From: Bryobacterales bacterium KBS 96 | GTDB taxonomy: Bacteria > Acidobacteriota > Terriglobia > Bryobacterales > Bryobacteraceae | Length of the DNA: 64,000 bases | Direction: 5' to 3' | NCBI GenBank assembly: GCA_000381625.1 | Contig: KB906767.1 | Coordinates: 190,729-254,728, forward strand | Part shown: in pieces, positions 27,395 through 35,034 of the stretch | Layout: every line of letters starts with the position of its first letter | Numbering within the stretch: the first letter of the stretch is position 1 | Notes under the pieces: generated by a model | Databases searched by the model: none | What the model saw: only the letters and a program-made list of their open reading frames with translations | Told to the model about the DNA's origin: nothing | Position numbers and translations under genes: made by a program

Positions 27395-28612
27395 TTACTT
27401 GACGGCGATGATTGAGATCTGTTCCAAGGTGGGAAAGCGGCCTTTCGCGTCCTCCGACCTTGGGCCGGGCAGAATCTGCTGAACGGTGGTGCGGGCCGGC
27501 GGCGCATTGTCGAAATATTCCGCATAGACACGATTCATACGCGCGAAGTCGTCGATGTTGTCGAGGTAGACGTTGCTCGAAACGACATTTGAAAAGCTCA
27601 TGCCCGCTTCTTCCAAGCCGTCGAGTAGATTGCGCATGGTCTGGCGAAGTTGGCCTTCCACGGACGAAGCAAAAATGCCGCCATGCACGCCGGGGATGAA
27701 ACCTGATTTGGCGGAACAGTACAGCGTGTCATCGCCAAAGACGCAAGGACTCGCGGTGGGGCTGGGCTCCATGTTTTTGGGGCGCACGGCGCGTCGCTTT
27801 GATAAATCCAAGATAGCGACGCCTGTGAATTCGATATTGGCGCCGCTAGGTAGCCCAGCGACTTTGATGGTCGCCCGAGCAGGCGTGTTTCCGAACTCGA
27901 AATGCTTCGCGTAGATCCGATTCATCACATTCATCGGTATCTTGTCGGTGAGATAGGGATTGACGAAAACTACATTGCGAAAATCCGCGCCCGCGGCATG
28001 GAGAGTTTGCGCCATTCGATCGAGTGCAAGCTGCACTTGTGCTCCTGGATCTTCCGGTATTCGGCCGGTATTGATGTCGCGGCCCAGATAACCTGAGAGG
28101 TATAAACGATCGCCCACCTGGACTGCCGCACTTAGTGGCGAACTGGCCGGATAGCCCGGAGGCGCGATCACTTTTTTGCGCGACAGATCTTTCACGGCAA
28201 CGGCGCTCATTTCGATCGGAGTGTTTTTGAGCCCCGCAACGCCAATGGTCGAGCGAGCGGGAGGAGCCTTCGGAAAATATTGCTTCCAGATGCGGTTCAA
28301 CGGTCCTTCGTCGGAATAGTTCGTCAGATAAACCTGCACATAGACAACGTGCTCCATCGTCAAGCCGGCGCCCTCAACTACGGCCTTTATGTTTTCGAAA
28401 CACTGGCGAAGCTGACCATCCTCATCTTTAGGAATGTGTTGATCGGCGGTTGCGGCGCCCATCCCCGAGACGTAGAGAAAGTCGCCGGAAACGATACCGG
28501 GGCTGTACGCGCCCGCGGGTTTCACTCCGGCGGGCATTACCGCTTTCCGGTCCGCGGCGGACACGAGCAGAGCGCAGGCTGTGAAGAAAACTACGACGGT
28601 CAAGGTACGCAT
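27395..28612 (-). CDS. Exported protein with three tandem RidA/YjgF domains
   Basis: 405 residues: a Sec signal (MRTLTVVVFFTACALLVSA) then three RidA-like domains at roughly 25-140, 150-265 and 280-400. Each has the ligand-binding arginine in a PPAR(S/A/T)T context (PPARSTIGV, TPARATIKV, PPARTTVQ). Single-domain RidA trimers hydrolyse reactive enamine/imine intermediates made by PLP enzymes; here one chain could mimic a trimer. ATG 28612 is chosen because it begins the signal peptide; the frame is open 14 codons further. Seven bases after the preceding gene. Confidence 0.85.
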   Translation of the reverse strand: MRTLTVVVFFTACALLVSAADRKAVMPAGVKPAGAYSPGIVSGDFLYVSGMGAATADQHIPKDEDGQLRQCFENIKAVVEGAGLTMEHVVYVQVYLTNYSDEGPLNRIWKQYFPKAPPARSTIGVAGLKNTPIEMSAVAVKDLSRKKVIAPPGYPASSPLSAAVQVGDRLYLSGYLGRDINTGRIPEDPGAQVQLALDRMAQTLHAAGADFRNVVFVNPYLTDKIPMNVMNRIYAKHFEFGNTPARATIKVAGLPSGANIEFTGVAILDLSKRRAVRPKNMEPSPTASPCVFGDDTLYCSAKSGFIPGVHGGIFASSVEGQLRQTMRNLLDGLEEAGMSFSNVVSSNVYLDNIDDFARMNRVYAEYFDNAPPARTTVQQILPGPRSEDAKGRFPTLEQISIIAVK

Positions 28613-28619
28613 ATGATAA

Positions 28620-29555
28620 TTAAGCTCTCGGAAATTTCCAGATACGAAGCGCATTCTTTCCGAGAATCAGTTCCCGATCCTCCGGAGTATAGAAGTCAAG
28701 AGCCTGATCGACAAACGCCAGCTCTTTATCCATCGGCAGTTCCCAGCGCGGCTTTGGATAACCCGTACCCCAAATGAGCTGTTTGCCGCCGAACTCTTCA
28801 TAGGTGGCCTTAAAAAACGGGTAAGTGTCGCGATAGGGATATTGTTTCGTCAACGAGATTTCATATGGCTCGGAGGCGCTGACCCAGACCTGCGGAAACC
28901 GCTTCAAGCGGAGCATCTTGCGGAAATCCGCCCAGGGATCGGAAGCCTGTAGGTCGGGTTTCCCCAGGTGGTCGATCACAATCTTCACGCCGGGAAACCG
29001 GCCAGCCATGTCTTCCAGCATCGGCATCTGGTGCGGGAGAATATAGAAATTGAACACAGCTCCAAGTCGCTCGGCTTCGCGCCACAGCGGATAAAGCTCT
29101 TTCGAATTCAGCCAGGTGGACTGCGGATGATAAATCGGGCTGAAGCGCATCCCTTGAAAGCCGTGCTCTTCGATCCAATATCGTAGCCGGGCTGCGGGAT
29201 CCGGATCATGCGGATTGAGAAGACCGTGCGCAACAAATAGATGCGGATAACGATGCAGGGAATCACTGATGTATGAGTTATCCCAGCCGTAATAACGCGG
29301 GTTGATCAGAACGGCATATTTCAATCCGAACTGCTTCATTTCGGAGACTTCATTCTCGACGGGCGCTTCAACCGGGACGCGCTTCAAATCAGGGTGCTCC
29401 GGATGATGGAACGGGAATTTTGGGTTAAAAGTCCAGACTTCAAGATGCGTATCGATGATCAGCCTGCCGGGTTTTGCGGAGGCCAGTCCCGCGGCAGCCG
29501 TCGCCAGAAACGCGCGGCGGCTGAACGGTATGCTTCTACTTTCGCGCGCCGGCAT
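28620..29555 (-). CDS. Amidohydrolase-2 family metal-dependent hydrolase, Tat signal (second paralog)
   Basis: 311 residues. A Tat-like signal, SRRAFLATAAAGLASA, is near the N-terminus. The rest is an amidohydrolase-2 (PF04909) TIM barrel: IIDTHLEVW replaces the usual DxHxH, so the second metal-binding His of the strand-1 motif is Glu; later VIDHLGKPD and WGTGYPKPRW, where the usual GTDWP aspartate is Gly-Tyr. Family members include sugar lactonases and decarboxylases. The changed ligand positions suggest altered or weakened metal binding compared with the paralog at 30771. ATG 29555 overlaps the previous gene by 20 bases; a GTG at 29570 is the alternative. Confidence 0.82.
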   Translation of the reverse strand: MPARESRSIPFSRRAFLATAAAGLASAKPGRLIIDTHLEVWTFNPKFPFHHPEHPDLKRVPVEAPVENEVSEMKQFGLKYAVLINPRYYGWDNSYISDSLHRYPHLFVAHGLLNPHDPDPAARLRYWIEEHGFQGMRFSPIYHPQSTWLNSKELYPLWREAERLGAVFNFYILPHQMPMLEDMAGRFPGVKIVIDHLGKPDLQASDPWADFRKMLRLKRFPQVWVSASEPYEISLTKQYPYRDTYPFFKATYEEFGGKQLIWGTGYPKPRWELPMDKELAFVDQALDFYTPEDRELILGKNALRIWKFPRA

Positions 29556-30771
29556 GGTCCCAATCTTCACTGGTCATTCCATTCAAATCCCAGACGACCT
29601 TTCCTTCACGCAAAGTCAATTCAGCAACCAGCTTGCGATTCCCGCGAAGCCGCAGATGAGCCGAATCGACGAATCCGAAATCGCCATTCACCAATCGCAG
29701 CACCGCCACGTCCCCAGGCGCGCCGACCGAAAGGTTACCGAGTTCTTCGTGATGGATCTCGCGGACAGGATGCCAGGTGGAGCAGGCAATCACGTCATCC
29801 AGAGACATCCCCATCGCTAGAAATTTCGACATCAGGTTCAACATGTCTTTCATGCCCGCGTTCATGCTGTCCGTATGCAGATCGGTGGAAATGGAATCGG
29901 GCGGAAAGCCTTGCTTAATGGCCGGAATCGCCTGGCGAAAGTAGAAGCTTCCGCCTCCATGTCCCACATCGAAGATGACGCCGCGCTTGCGAGCCTCAAA
30001 CAAATAGGGCAGCAGACGGCCATTTTCATCCAGCATCGGAACGACGGACAGATACTGGTGCGTGTAAATATCGCCGGGCCGCAGATGCTTCAGGACGAGT
30101 TGTTGAAACGGGCGCTCCGGACGAAACGTGGCGAAATCGACCATCACGGGGATATTGGCCAATTTACCCGCCTCGACTCCTCTATCGACAGCGATCCACT
30201 CGGGCCCGGCGTAATGCGCGACTTTGATCCCCACAACGACATCGCTGTTGCGCTTGGCAACTTCAGCGGTGCGCTGCGGATCCATATCGTTGGTATTCTG
30301 CTCGACGTCCTTGCGGCCGCCCATTCCGCTACCGACGATATTGAGCATCGCGAACACCCGTGTCTTTTCGTGGTTGATGACTTCGTCTCGAAATTCTCCG
30401 AAGTTCCGCCAGCCCGAGCATCCGGCGTCCACGACTGTGGTGACGCCCGTTCTGAATGAGAATGCGTCCGCGCGTACACAGTTCTCTCCGGTGTATTCGC
30501 GATTCATGCTTCCGGAGAAGACGTGCTCGTGCATATCGACAAGGCCAGGCGTCACGTATAAAGAGGAGACATCGATGACCTTTCGAGCCTGCGTCGCCGG
30601 AATATCGGGCTCCACCGCCGCGATCCGGCCATGAGCAATGGCGACATCGCGCACAGCGGAAATATGATTCTTCGCATCGACAACATGGCCACCTTTTAGC
30701 AAAAGATCATAGCGAGCCTGGCCGAAAGCCGCAAAGGGGATCAGAAAAAGAATGAATTTGAATTTATGCAT
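29536..30771 (-). CDS. Exported amidohydrolase/deacetylase-family metallohydrolase
   Basis: 411 residues with a Sec signal (FILFLIPFAAFGQA). A dihydroorotase-like TIM barrel: VTPGLVDMHEHVF (HxH), VVGIKVAHY (candidate carbamylated Lys), YTHQYLS (His), DVGHGGG (His) and STDLHTDS (catalytic Asp), then the C-terminal beta segment GAPGDVAVLRL. Relatives act as N-acyl-D-amino-acid or amino-sugar-acid deacetylases and are known neighbours of DgaE-like ammonia-lyase genes, as here. One-base overlap with the gene before it (TGATG). All metal ligands appear present. Confidence 0.85.
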   Translation of the reverse strand: MHKFKFILFLIPFAAFGQARYDLLLKGGHVVDAKNHISAVRDVAIAHGRIAAVEPDIPATQARKVIDVSSLYVTPGLVDMHEHVFSGSMNREYTGENCVRADAFSFRTGVTTVVDAGCSGWRNFGEFRDEVINHEKTRVFAMLNIVGSGMGGRKDVEQNTNDMDPQRTAEVAKRNSDVVVGIKVAHYAGPEWIAVDRGVEAGKLANIPVMVDFATFRPERPFQQLVLKHLRPGDIYTHQYLSVVPMLDENGRLLPYLFEARKRGVIFDVGHGGGSFYFRQAIPAIKQGFPPDSISTDLHTDSMNAGMKDMLNLMSKFLAMGMSLDDVIACSTWHPVREIHHEELGNLSVGAPGDVAVLRLVNGDFGFVDSAHLRLRGNRKLVAELTLREGKVVWDLNGMTSEDWDHAGARK

Positions 30772-31673
30772 CAGACGTGTTTCTTGTCAAAAGGCCAGAC
30801 CTGTTCGGCGGTAAGTCCACAGATCCAGCGCTTGTCATCGTCAGTCAGAAAGGCAATGCGCTTTCGAACGATGTCGATCGCCTGCTCGTACGTGCAGTAC
30901 TTCTCGACAAGCGGCCAATCGGTTCCAGCCATCAAGCGCTTTGGACCGAAGCCGTCGTACAGGCGCTTGATCTGCCGCTGGGAGTCGAGATAAGGATAGG
31001 GTTGCGAAGAGAGCGACCAGGAATGCGAGATCTTCACAAATACTTTGGGGAACCGCTGAAGCGCAAGCAACTTATCAAGCTCTTGCGGTTGGTTTAGAGG
31101 ACTATCCGCCATGTGATCGATGACGACAGTGAGATCGGGAAAGCGTTCGATCAGCTTCGCTACATCGGGCATTCGCGTCACGGGGGCGAGAACGGTCATA
31201 GGCACCTTCAGATCGTTCGCGCGTTTCCAGAGCGGCGGCATCAGTGGGCCGCGAATCCAGTCTCCGGAAGCATCCGCCGCCGGGCTGATACGAACACCAT
31301 GAAAGCCTGTTTCTTCCGTCACTCGCGAAAGATGATCGGGCGCCGCGGGGTCTTCGGGATTCACGCGCGCCACGCCGCGGAAGTATTGCGGATATTTCTT
31401 CAGGACGTCGGCCAGATAGCGATTGTCCCACTTGTAAAAAATTACTTGAATAATGACGGTCCGCTGCACGCCGGCATCGTGCATCAGTTTCAAAAGCATT
31501 TCCGCAGTGGCGTCTTTATCCGGCGGATTCTTCGTGCCCGGATACCAGGGATAGCGAGGATTGTTCTTCCAGACGTGTACGTGCGAATCGACGATAGGGG
31601 AATCGGCCGCGGCATTCGATAAGGTCGCGCCTAGAGCACACAAAATAGCGTTCCTCCGGGTAATTTGTCGCAT
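30771..31673 (-). CDS. Amidohydrolase-2 family metal-dependent hydrolase, Tat-like signal (first paralog)
   Basis: 300 residues. N-terminal TRRNAILCALGATLSNA resembles a Tat signal. The amidohydrolase-2 barrel keeps the standard ligands: VDSHVHVW (HxH), VVIDHMAD (His) and MAGTDWPLV (Asp). Similar enzymes include L-fucono- and L-rhamnono-lactonases and 2-pyrone-4,6-dicarboxylate hydrolase. In this operon a periplasmic sugar-lactone hydrolase is the simplest reading, but the substrate is not shown. Four bases downstream of the SelA-like gene. Confidence 0.85.
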   Translation of the reverse strand: MRQITRRNAILCALGATLSNAAADSPIVDSHVHVWKNNPRYPWYPGTKNPPDKDATAEMLLKLMHDAGVQRTVIIQVIFYKWDNRYLADVLKKYPQYFRGVARVNPEDPAAPDHLSRVTEETGFHGVRISPAADASGDWIRGPLMPPLWKRANDLKVPMTVLAPVTRMPDVAKLIERFPDLTVVIDHMADSPLNQPQELDKLLALQRFPKVFVKISHSWSLSSQPYPYLDSQRQIKRLYDGFGPKRLMAGTDWPLVEKYCTYEQAIDIVRKRIAFLTDDDKRWICGLTAEQVWPFDKKHV

Positions 31674-31677
31674 AGAG

Positions 31678-32940
31678 CTAGGCTTTTGCCTGCTTGCGAG
31701 CCGTATTCAGAATTTCGCGCAGGCGCCGGCCAACGATTAGTTCTTCAGCAGGCTGCATGGTTAGGGAGATGATTTGCAGTTTGTTTTCACGCGGCGTTTT
31801 GGAGTCGTGATGTCGTGAGACGGCGGAGACGAGGCTCGGATTCGAATTCGTCAGAACTTCGATGCGAGGAGTTCCTTCCCGCAGTTGCCGGTCGCAATCG
31901 GCGACAGAGAAATTCCATTTCTGCTCATCCCAAACCACGGTCAATGTCGGATAGCGATTGCCATTCTTCGGAACAGTAACCGTGGTGGTGACGCCCGGCA
32001 CGGTTTCGACAATCGCCGCAATCTTCTTGACCTTTAAGTTCCATTCCCGATTAAGCGCTTCGAGATCCAGCTTGGCCCAGGCTTCAACGGCAGCGAGACA
32101 GCCCATCACTTCTTCTTTGCCTACTTTCATGGCTCGGCAGACGGCGCCTTCCCATGGGCTGGTATTGGCAAGGGCCGCGTCAATCAGATCCTTTCGGCCG
32201 AGCAGCAGGCCGGAACACTGGGGACCTCCCAAGCCTTTGCCGCCGCTGAAGCAAAACAGATCAAGGCCCATCTTCGGGTAAAGCCGCAAATTATCGATCG
32301 GGGGAATGCCGGCGGCGTCATCGAGTAGCAGCGGCACTTTCGCGTTTTTAGCAATCGCAATCGCCTGCTGCAATCTGTCACCCAAGATCGTGGTATAGAT
32401 CATGGCCGTGTTGCCATTAATCGCGGCTTGTAGCTCGTCGGGAGTATGAGTGACCACCAATTTCGCGCCGGCAAGGCGCGCGGCGCTGTCGAAAGCGCTA
32501 CGGCCGCCAAACATAATAACTTCGTTTTTGAGCCCGGTGGTGTCCGGGAGTTGCCAGATCTTAGCGGGATCGGCGCCGGCCATGCATGCGGCCGTGGCGG
32601 AGGCGATAGCCCCCGCGGCGCCGGACGTAACCATGCCGGATTCCGCTCCCGACAGTTCCGCAAGCCGTTTGCCGGCGGCCCTTTGCAGCTCGAAAATATC
32701 GACGAAGTGCCTGGCTGCTTCCTGCTTGGCTGCGCGGACCTCGGGAATTTCCAGCGATCCGCTTAAATAGGTCCACGTTCCGCGAGCATTGATGAATGGA
32801 CGCACGCCAAGACGCGTGTAAATGTTCGCTTGACCAGTCCTGGTCACCGTAGACCAAGCCGACTCCGCGGCAATTGAGCCAAGCACCGGAAGAGCGGCGG
32901 CCCACTTCATTACGGCGCGGCGGTTCATAAAGTCAGTCAT
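31678..32940 (-). CDS. SelA/DgaE-like PLP-dependent enzyme with Tat-like signal
   Basis: 420 residues. The N-terminus MNRRAVMKWAAALPVLGSIAA looks like a twin-arginine signal. The remainder is a fold-type I PLP enzyme: INARGTWTYLSGS (SelA/DgaE-like start), MVTSGAAGAIASATAACMAG, the LLLDDAAGIPP aspartate pair (207/208) and the Schiff-base lysine K235 in FSGGKGLGGPQ. Relatives are D-glucosaminate-6-phosphate ammonia-lyase (DgaE) and other beta-eliminating enzymes; selenocysteine synthase itself is unlikely without a selenium locus. Tat export would fit a protein exported with its cofactor bound. GAGGAG precedes the ATG. Confidence 0.82.
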   Translation of the reverse strand: MTDFMNRRAVMKWAAALPVLGSIAAESAWSTVTRTGQANIYTRLGVRPFINARGTWTYLSGSLEIPEVRAAKQEAARHFVDIFELQRAAGKRLAELSGAESGMVTSGAAGAIASATAACMAGADPAKIWQLPDTTGLKNEVIMFGGRSAFDSAARLAGAKLVVTHTPDELQAAINGNTAMIYTTILGDRLQQAIAIAKNAKVPLLLDDAAGIPPIDNLRLYPKMGLDLFCFSGGKGLGGPQCSGLLLGRKDLIDAALANTSPWEGAVCRAMKVGKEEVMGCLAAVEAWAKLDLEALNREWNLKVKKIAAIVETVPGVTTTVTVPKNGNRYPTLTVVWDEQKWNFSVADCDRQLREGTPRIEVLTNSNPSLVSAVSRHHDSKTPRENKLQIISLTMQPAEELIVGRRLREILNTARKQAKA

Positions 32941-32955
32941 GTTCTCCTCAACAGA

Positions 32956-33903
32956 TCACGCGTAAATGGGTTCGAGCTTGTCTACGATGTACTTTCCGCA
33001 ATGTACATAACTGGCGCGAGGGCCGTTGCGCGCGGTGTCCAGATCGACACAGATCCAACCCTTGTAGCTGATTTGCTTTAGAATGCGGTGGCAGGCCGGA
33101 AAGTCGATATCGCCGTCCCCCAGATCGTAAATACTCTCGAAGAATTTCGCCTCCGATGAGTCTTTCTTCTCGACTTTGCCGTTGGGCAAAACGAGATCGG
33201 CCTTCGGTGTGGTCCAACGTGCATCTTTGTAGTCCATAAATACCAGCCGGTCTTTGTATTTATCAAACATGCGCACTACGTTGCTGCCGCCCAGGTGGAG
33301 GTGGGCGGTGTCCGGCGCGAAATTGAAGAGCTTGGGATCGGTCAATTGCATGCACTTGTCCACTTCTTCAGGACCTTGCACCATTTCGCCGAGATGATTG
33401 TGAACGCCCGCCTCGAAACCCATCTCGTGCGCCGCTTCGCCGATGAGATTAAATCCCGTACACATTGCTCGAAACGACGATTCCACATCGGCGCCGGGCT
33501 TTAGGCGGCTCGGTGGAAACACAACCAGGCGATTTGCGCCGAATCCCCGTAAGAATCGCATGGCCTCGCGAGCCTTCGCCACGACCTGTTTGTGTTTTGC
33601 CGGATCGTTAACCGGGCCGCCGAACGAGATAGTCGCGACATACAGATTGCGCTTCGAAATCTCGCGCTCCATCTGTGCCTGTGTCAAGTTATAGGTCTTC
33701 AGGATGCCGGGGTAGCCGGTGAGTCGAACGCCCACAAACCCGGTATCGCGCATGACGTCGAGAATATCGGTAAACGGTCCAGGAGGGTAGTGAGACCAAA
33801 GGCCCGCGCTGACCGCCCATTTTATGTTTCGATTGGCGGGAAGGCGGCTGGCTGCGGAACAGAGACTGGCTGCTAAGGAAGCAAGAAAAGTGCGTCTGAG
33901 CAT
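32956..33903 (-). CDS. Sugar phosphate isomerase/epimerase-like TIM barrel, exported
   Basis: 315 residues. N-terminal RRTFLASLAASLCSA is a Tat- or Sec-type signal. The rest matches xylose-isomerase-like TIM barrels (PF01261): VGVRLTGYPG, GVHNHLGEMV, FAPDTAHLHLGG (metal-site Asp/His), DYKDARW and a DGDIDFPACHRIL segment. Such proteins isomerise or epimerise keto sugars, inositols or related compounds. Three bases follow the preceding enolase-superfamily gene. No residue loss was noticed. Exact substrate unknown. Confidence 0.82.
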   Translation of the reverse strand: MLRRTFLASLAASLCSAASRLPANRNIKWAVSAGLWSHYPPGPFTDILDVMRDTGFVGVRLTGYPGILKTYNLTQAQMEREISKRNLYVATISFGGPVNDPAKHKQVVAKAREAMRFLRGFGANRLVVFPPSRLKPGADVESSFRAMCTGFNLIGEAAHEMGFEAGVHNHLGEMVQGPEEVDKCMQLTDPKLFNFAPDTAHLHLGGSNVVRMFDKYKDRLVFMDYKDARWTTPKADLVLPNGKVEKKDSSEAKFFESIYDLGDGDIDFPACHRILKQISYKGWICVDLDTARNGPRASYVHCGKYIVDKLEPIYA

Positions 33904-33906
33904 TGG

Positions 33907-35013
33907 CTATTCTGAAAAACTCCTCGATGCTATCTCATACTTCTGGATCTTGGTCCGGTCCACGCTCACGCCCAGGCCCGGTTTACTGGGGAGATCGATG
34001 GTTCCGTTCCGAACCTGGATGAACGGGTTAACGATATCATCCTGAAACCAGCGATCGCTCGCCTCCACATCCGTCGCGTAGACGAAATTGTCGAGCGAAG
34101 CAAGAGCGATACCTTGCGCTTGTCCGATTCCGAGCTCGGGCATCGTCCCAACCCACGCCTTGAGCCCATGTTTGCGGCAGATAGCGTCCATTTCCAGAGC
34201 CCGATAAAAACCGCCGACGCGCTGAATCTTGAAATTTGCGATGCGGAAGCTGCCTAGTCTGATGGCCTCCTGCAACTGTTCCAGCGTTTCAAGACTTTCA
34301 TCCAGACAAATTGGAGTCCGGACAAGCTGCTGAAGTTCTGCCAACTCTTCGAGAAAAGAACCCGGATAAGGCTGCTCAAACATTAGGAGGCCGAACTCGT
34401 CCAGTACTCGGAATACGTCAACGTACTCAGGCGTATAGGCTCCATTTGCATCCACGAAGAGCGGGATATCGCCGAACGCGCTCCGAACAGCATTCACTAT
34501 GTCGATATCGCGGCCGGGTTCGATTTTAACTTTGACCCGGCGATATCCGTCGACAAGATAGCGCTCAATGGCGCGTAGCATGTCCGTGAGATCGTCGTAA
34601 AGACCCACGGCCAGCCCTGCCTGCACCTGATCTTTACGGCCGCCGAGAGCAATATGCAATGGCTGATTGCGACTCTGCGCGGCCAAATCCCAGAACGCGG
34701 TTTCAACCCCTGCTTTCGTGAAGTTACCGGCACGCAGGCCGTCCAGAGCAAGATTCCAGTTTTGCGGGCATTCGAACTCGCGCCCGACAATGGCAGGCAA
34801 GACAAGCTCGCATAGCTCGCTCCAACTCTTTTCGGGCGTATCGGCGGAATAGAACCTTCCGGCCATTGCCGAAGACTCGCCATAGCCTGTAAAACCGTCG
34901 GAGTGAAGTTCGAGAACGATCGCATCCTTTTCGGCAACGCAGCCGGAACTGATTCGGAATGGCTCCACGAACGGCACGCGAACGTGGGTGGCGACAGCTT
35001 TGTCAATTTTCAA
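33907..35013 (-). CDS. Enolase-superfamily enzyme, OSBS/N-acylamino-acid racemase-like
   Basis: 368 residues, no signal peptide. The two catalytic lysines are K161-x-K163 (VKVKIEPG) and K262 (NFKIQRVGG); metal ligands are D188 (VDANGAYT), E213 (FEQPY) and D238 (CLDES). Segments such as GQAQGIALASL and ASDRWFQDDI place it with the MenC/NSAR branch of o-succinylbenzoate synthases and N-acylamino-acid racemases. No men genes are nearby, so menaquinone synthesis is unlikely; a racemase or epimerase role in the operon is preferred. Starts at a TTG (35013) with GAGGG upstream; no ATG or GTG start is available before the TonB gene's stop. Confidence 0.82.
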   Translation of the reverse strand: MKIDKAVATHVRVPFVEPFRISSGCVAEKDAIVLELHSDGFTGYGESSAMAGRFYSADTPEKSWSELCELVLPAIVGREFECPQNWNLALDGLRAGNFTKAGVETAFWDLAAQSRNQPLHIALGGRKDQVQAGLAVGLYDDLTDMLRAIERYLVDGYRRVKVKIEPGRDIDIVNAVRSAFGDIPLFVDANGAYTPEYVDVFRVLDEFGLLMFEQPYPGSFLEELAELQQLVRTPICLDESLETLEQLQEAIRLGSFRIANFKIQRVGGFYRALEMDAICRKHGLKAWVGTMPELGIGQAQGIALASLDNFVYATDVEASDRWFQDDIVNPFIQVRNGTIDLPSKPGLGVSVDRTKIQKYEIASRSFSE

Positions 35014-35034
35014 GAGGCCCTCGAATATGGCGAA

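Noticed and set aside
31678-32940. Selenocysteine synthase SelA
   Set aside because: Tat-like signal, catabolic neighbours and no selD, selB or tRNA-Sec nearby; DgaE-like is a better fit.
33907-35013. Gene symbol menC
   Set aside because: Sequence fits the OSBS/NSAR group, but no men genes are nearby and the operon is catabolic.
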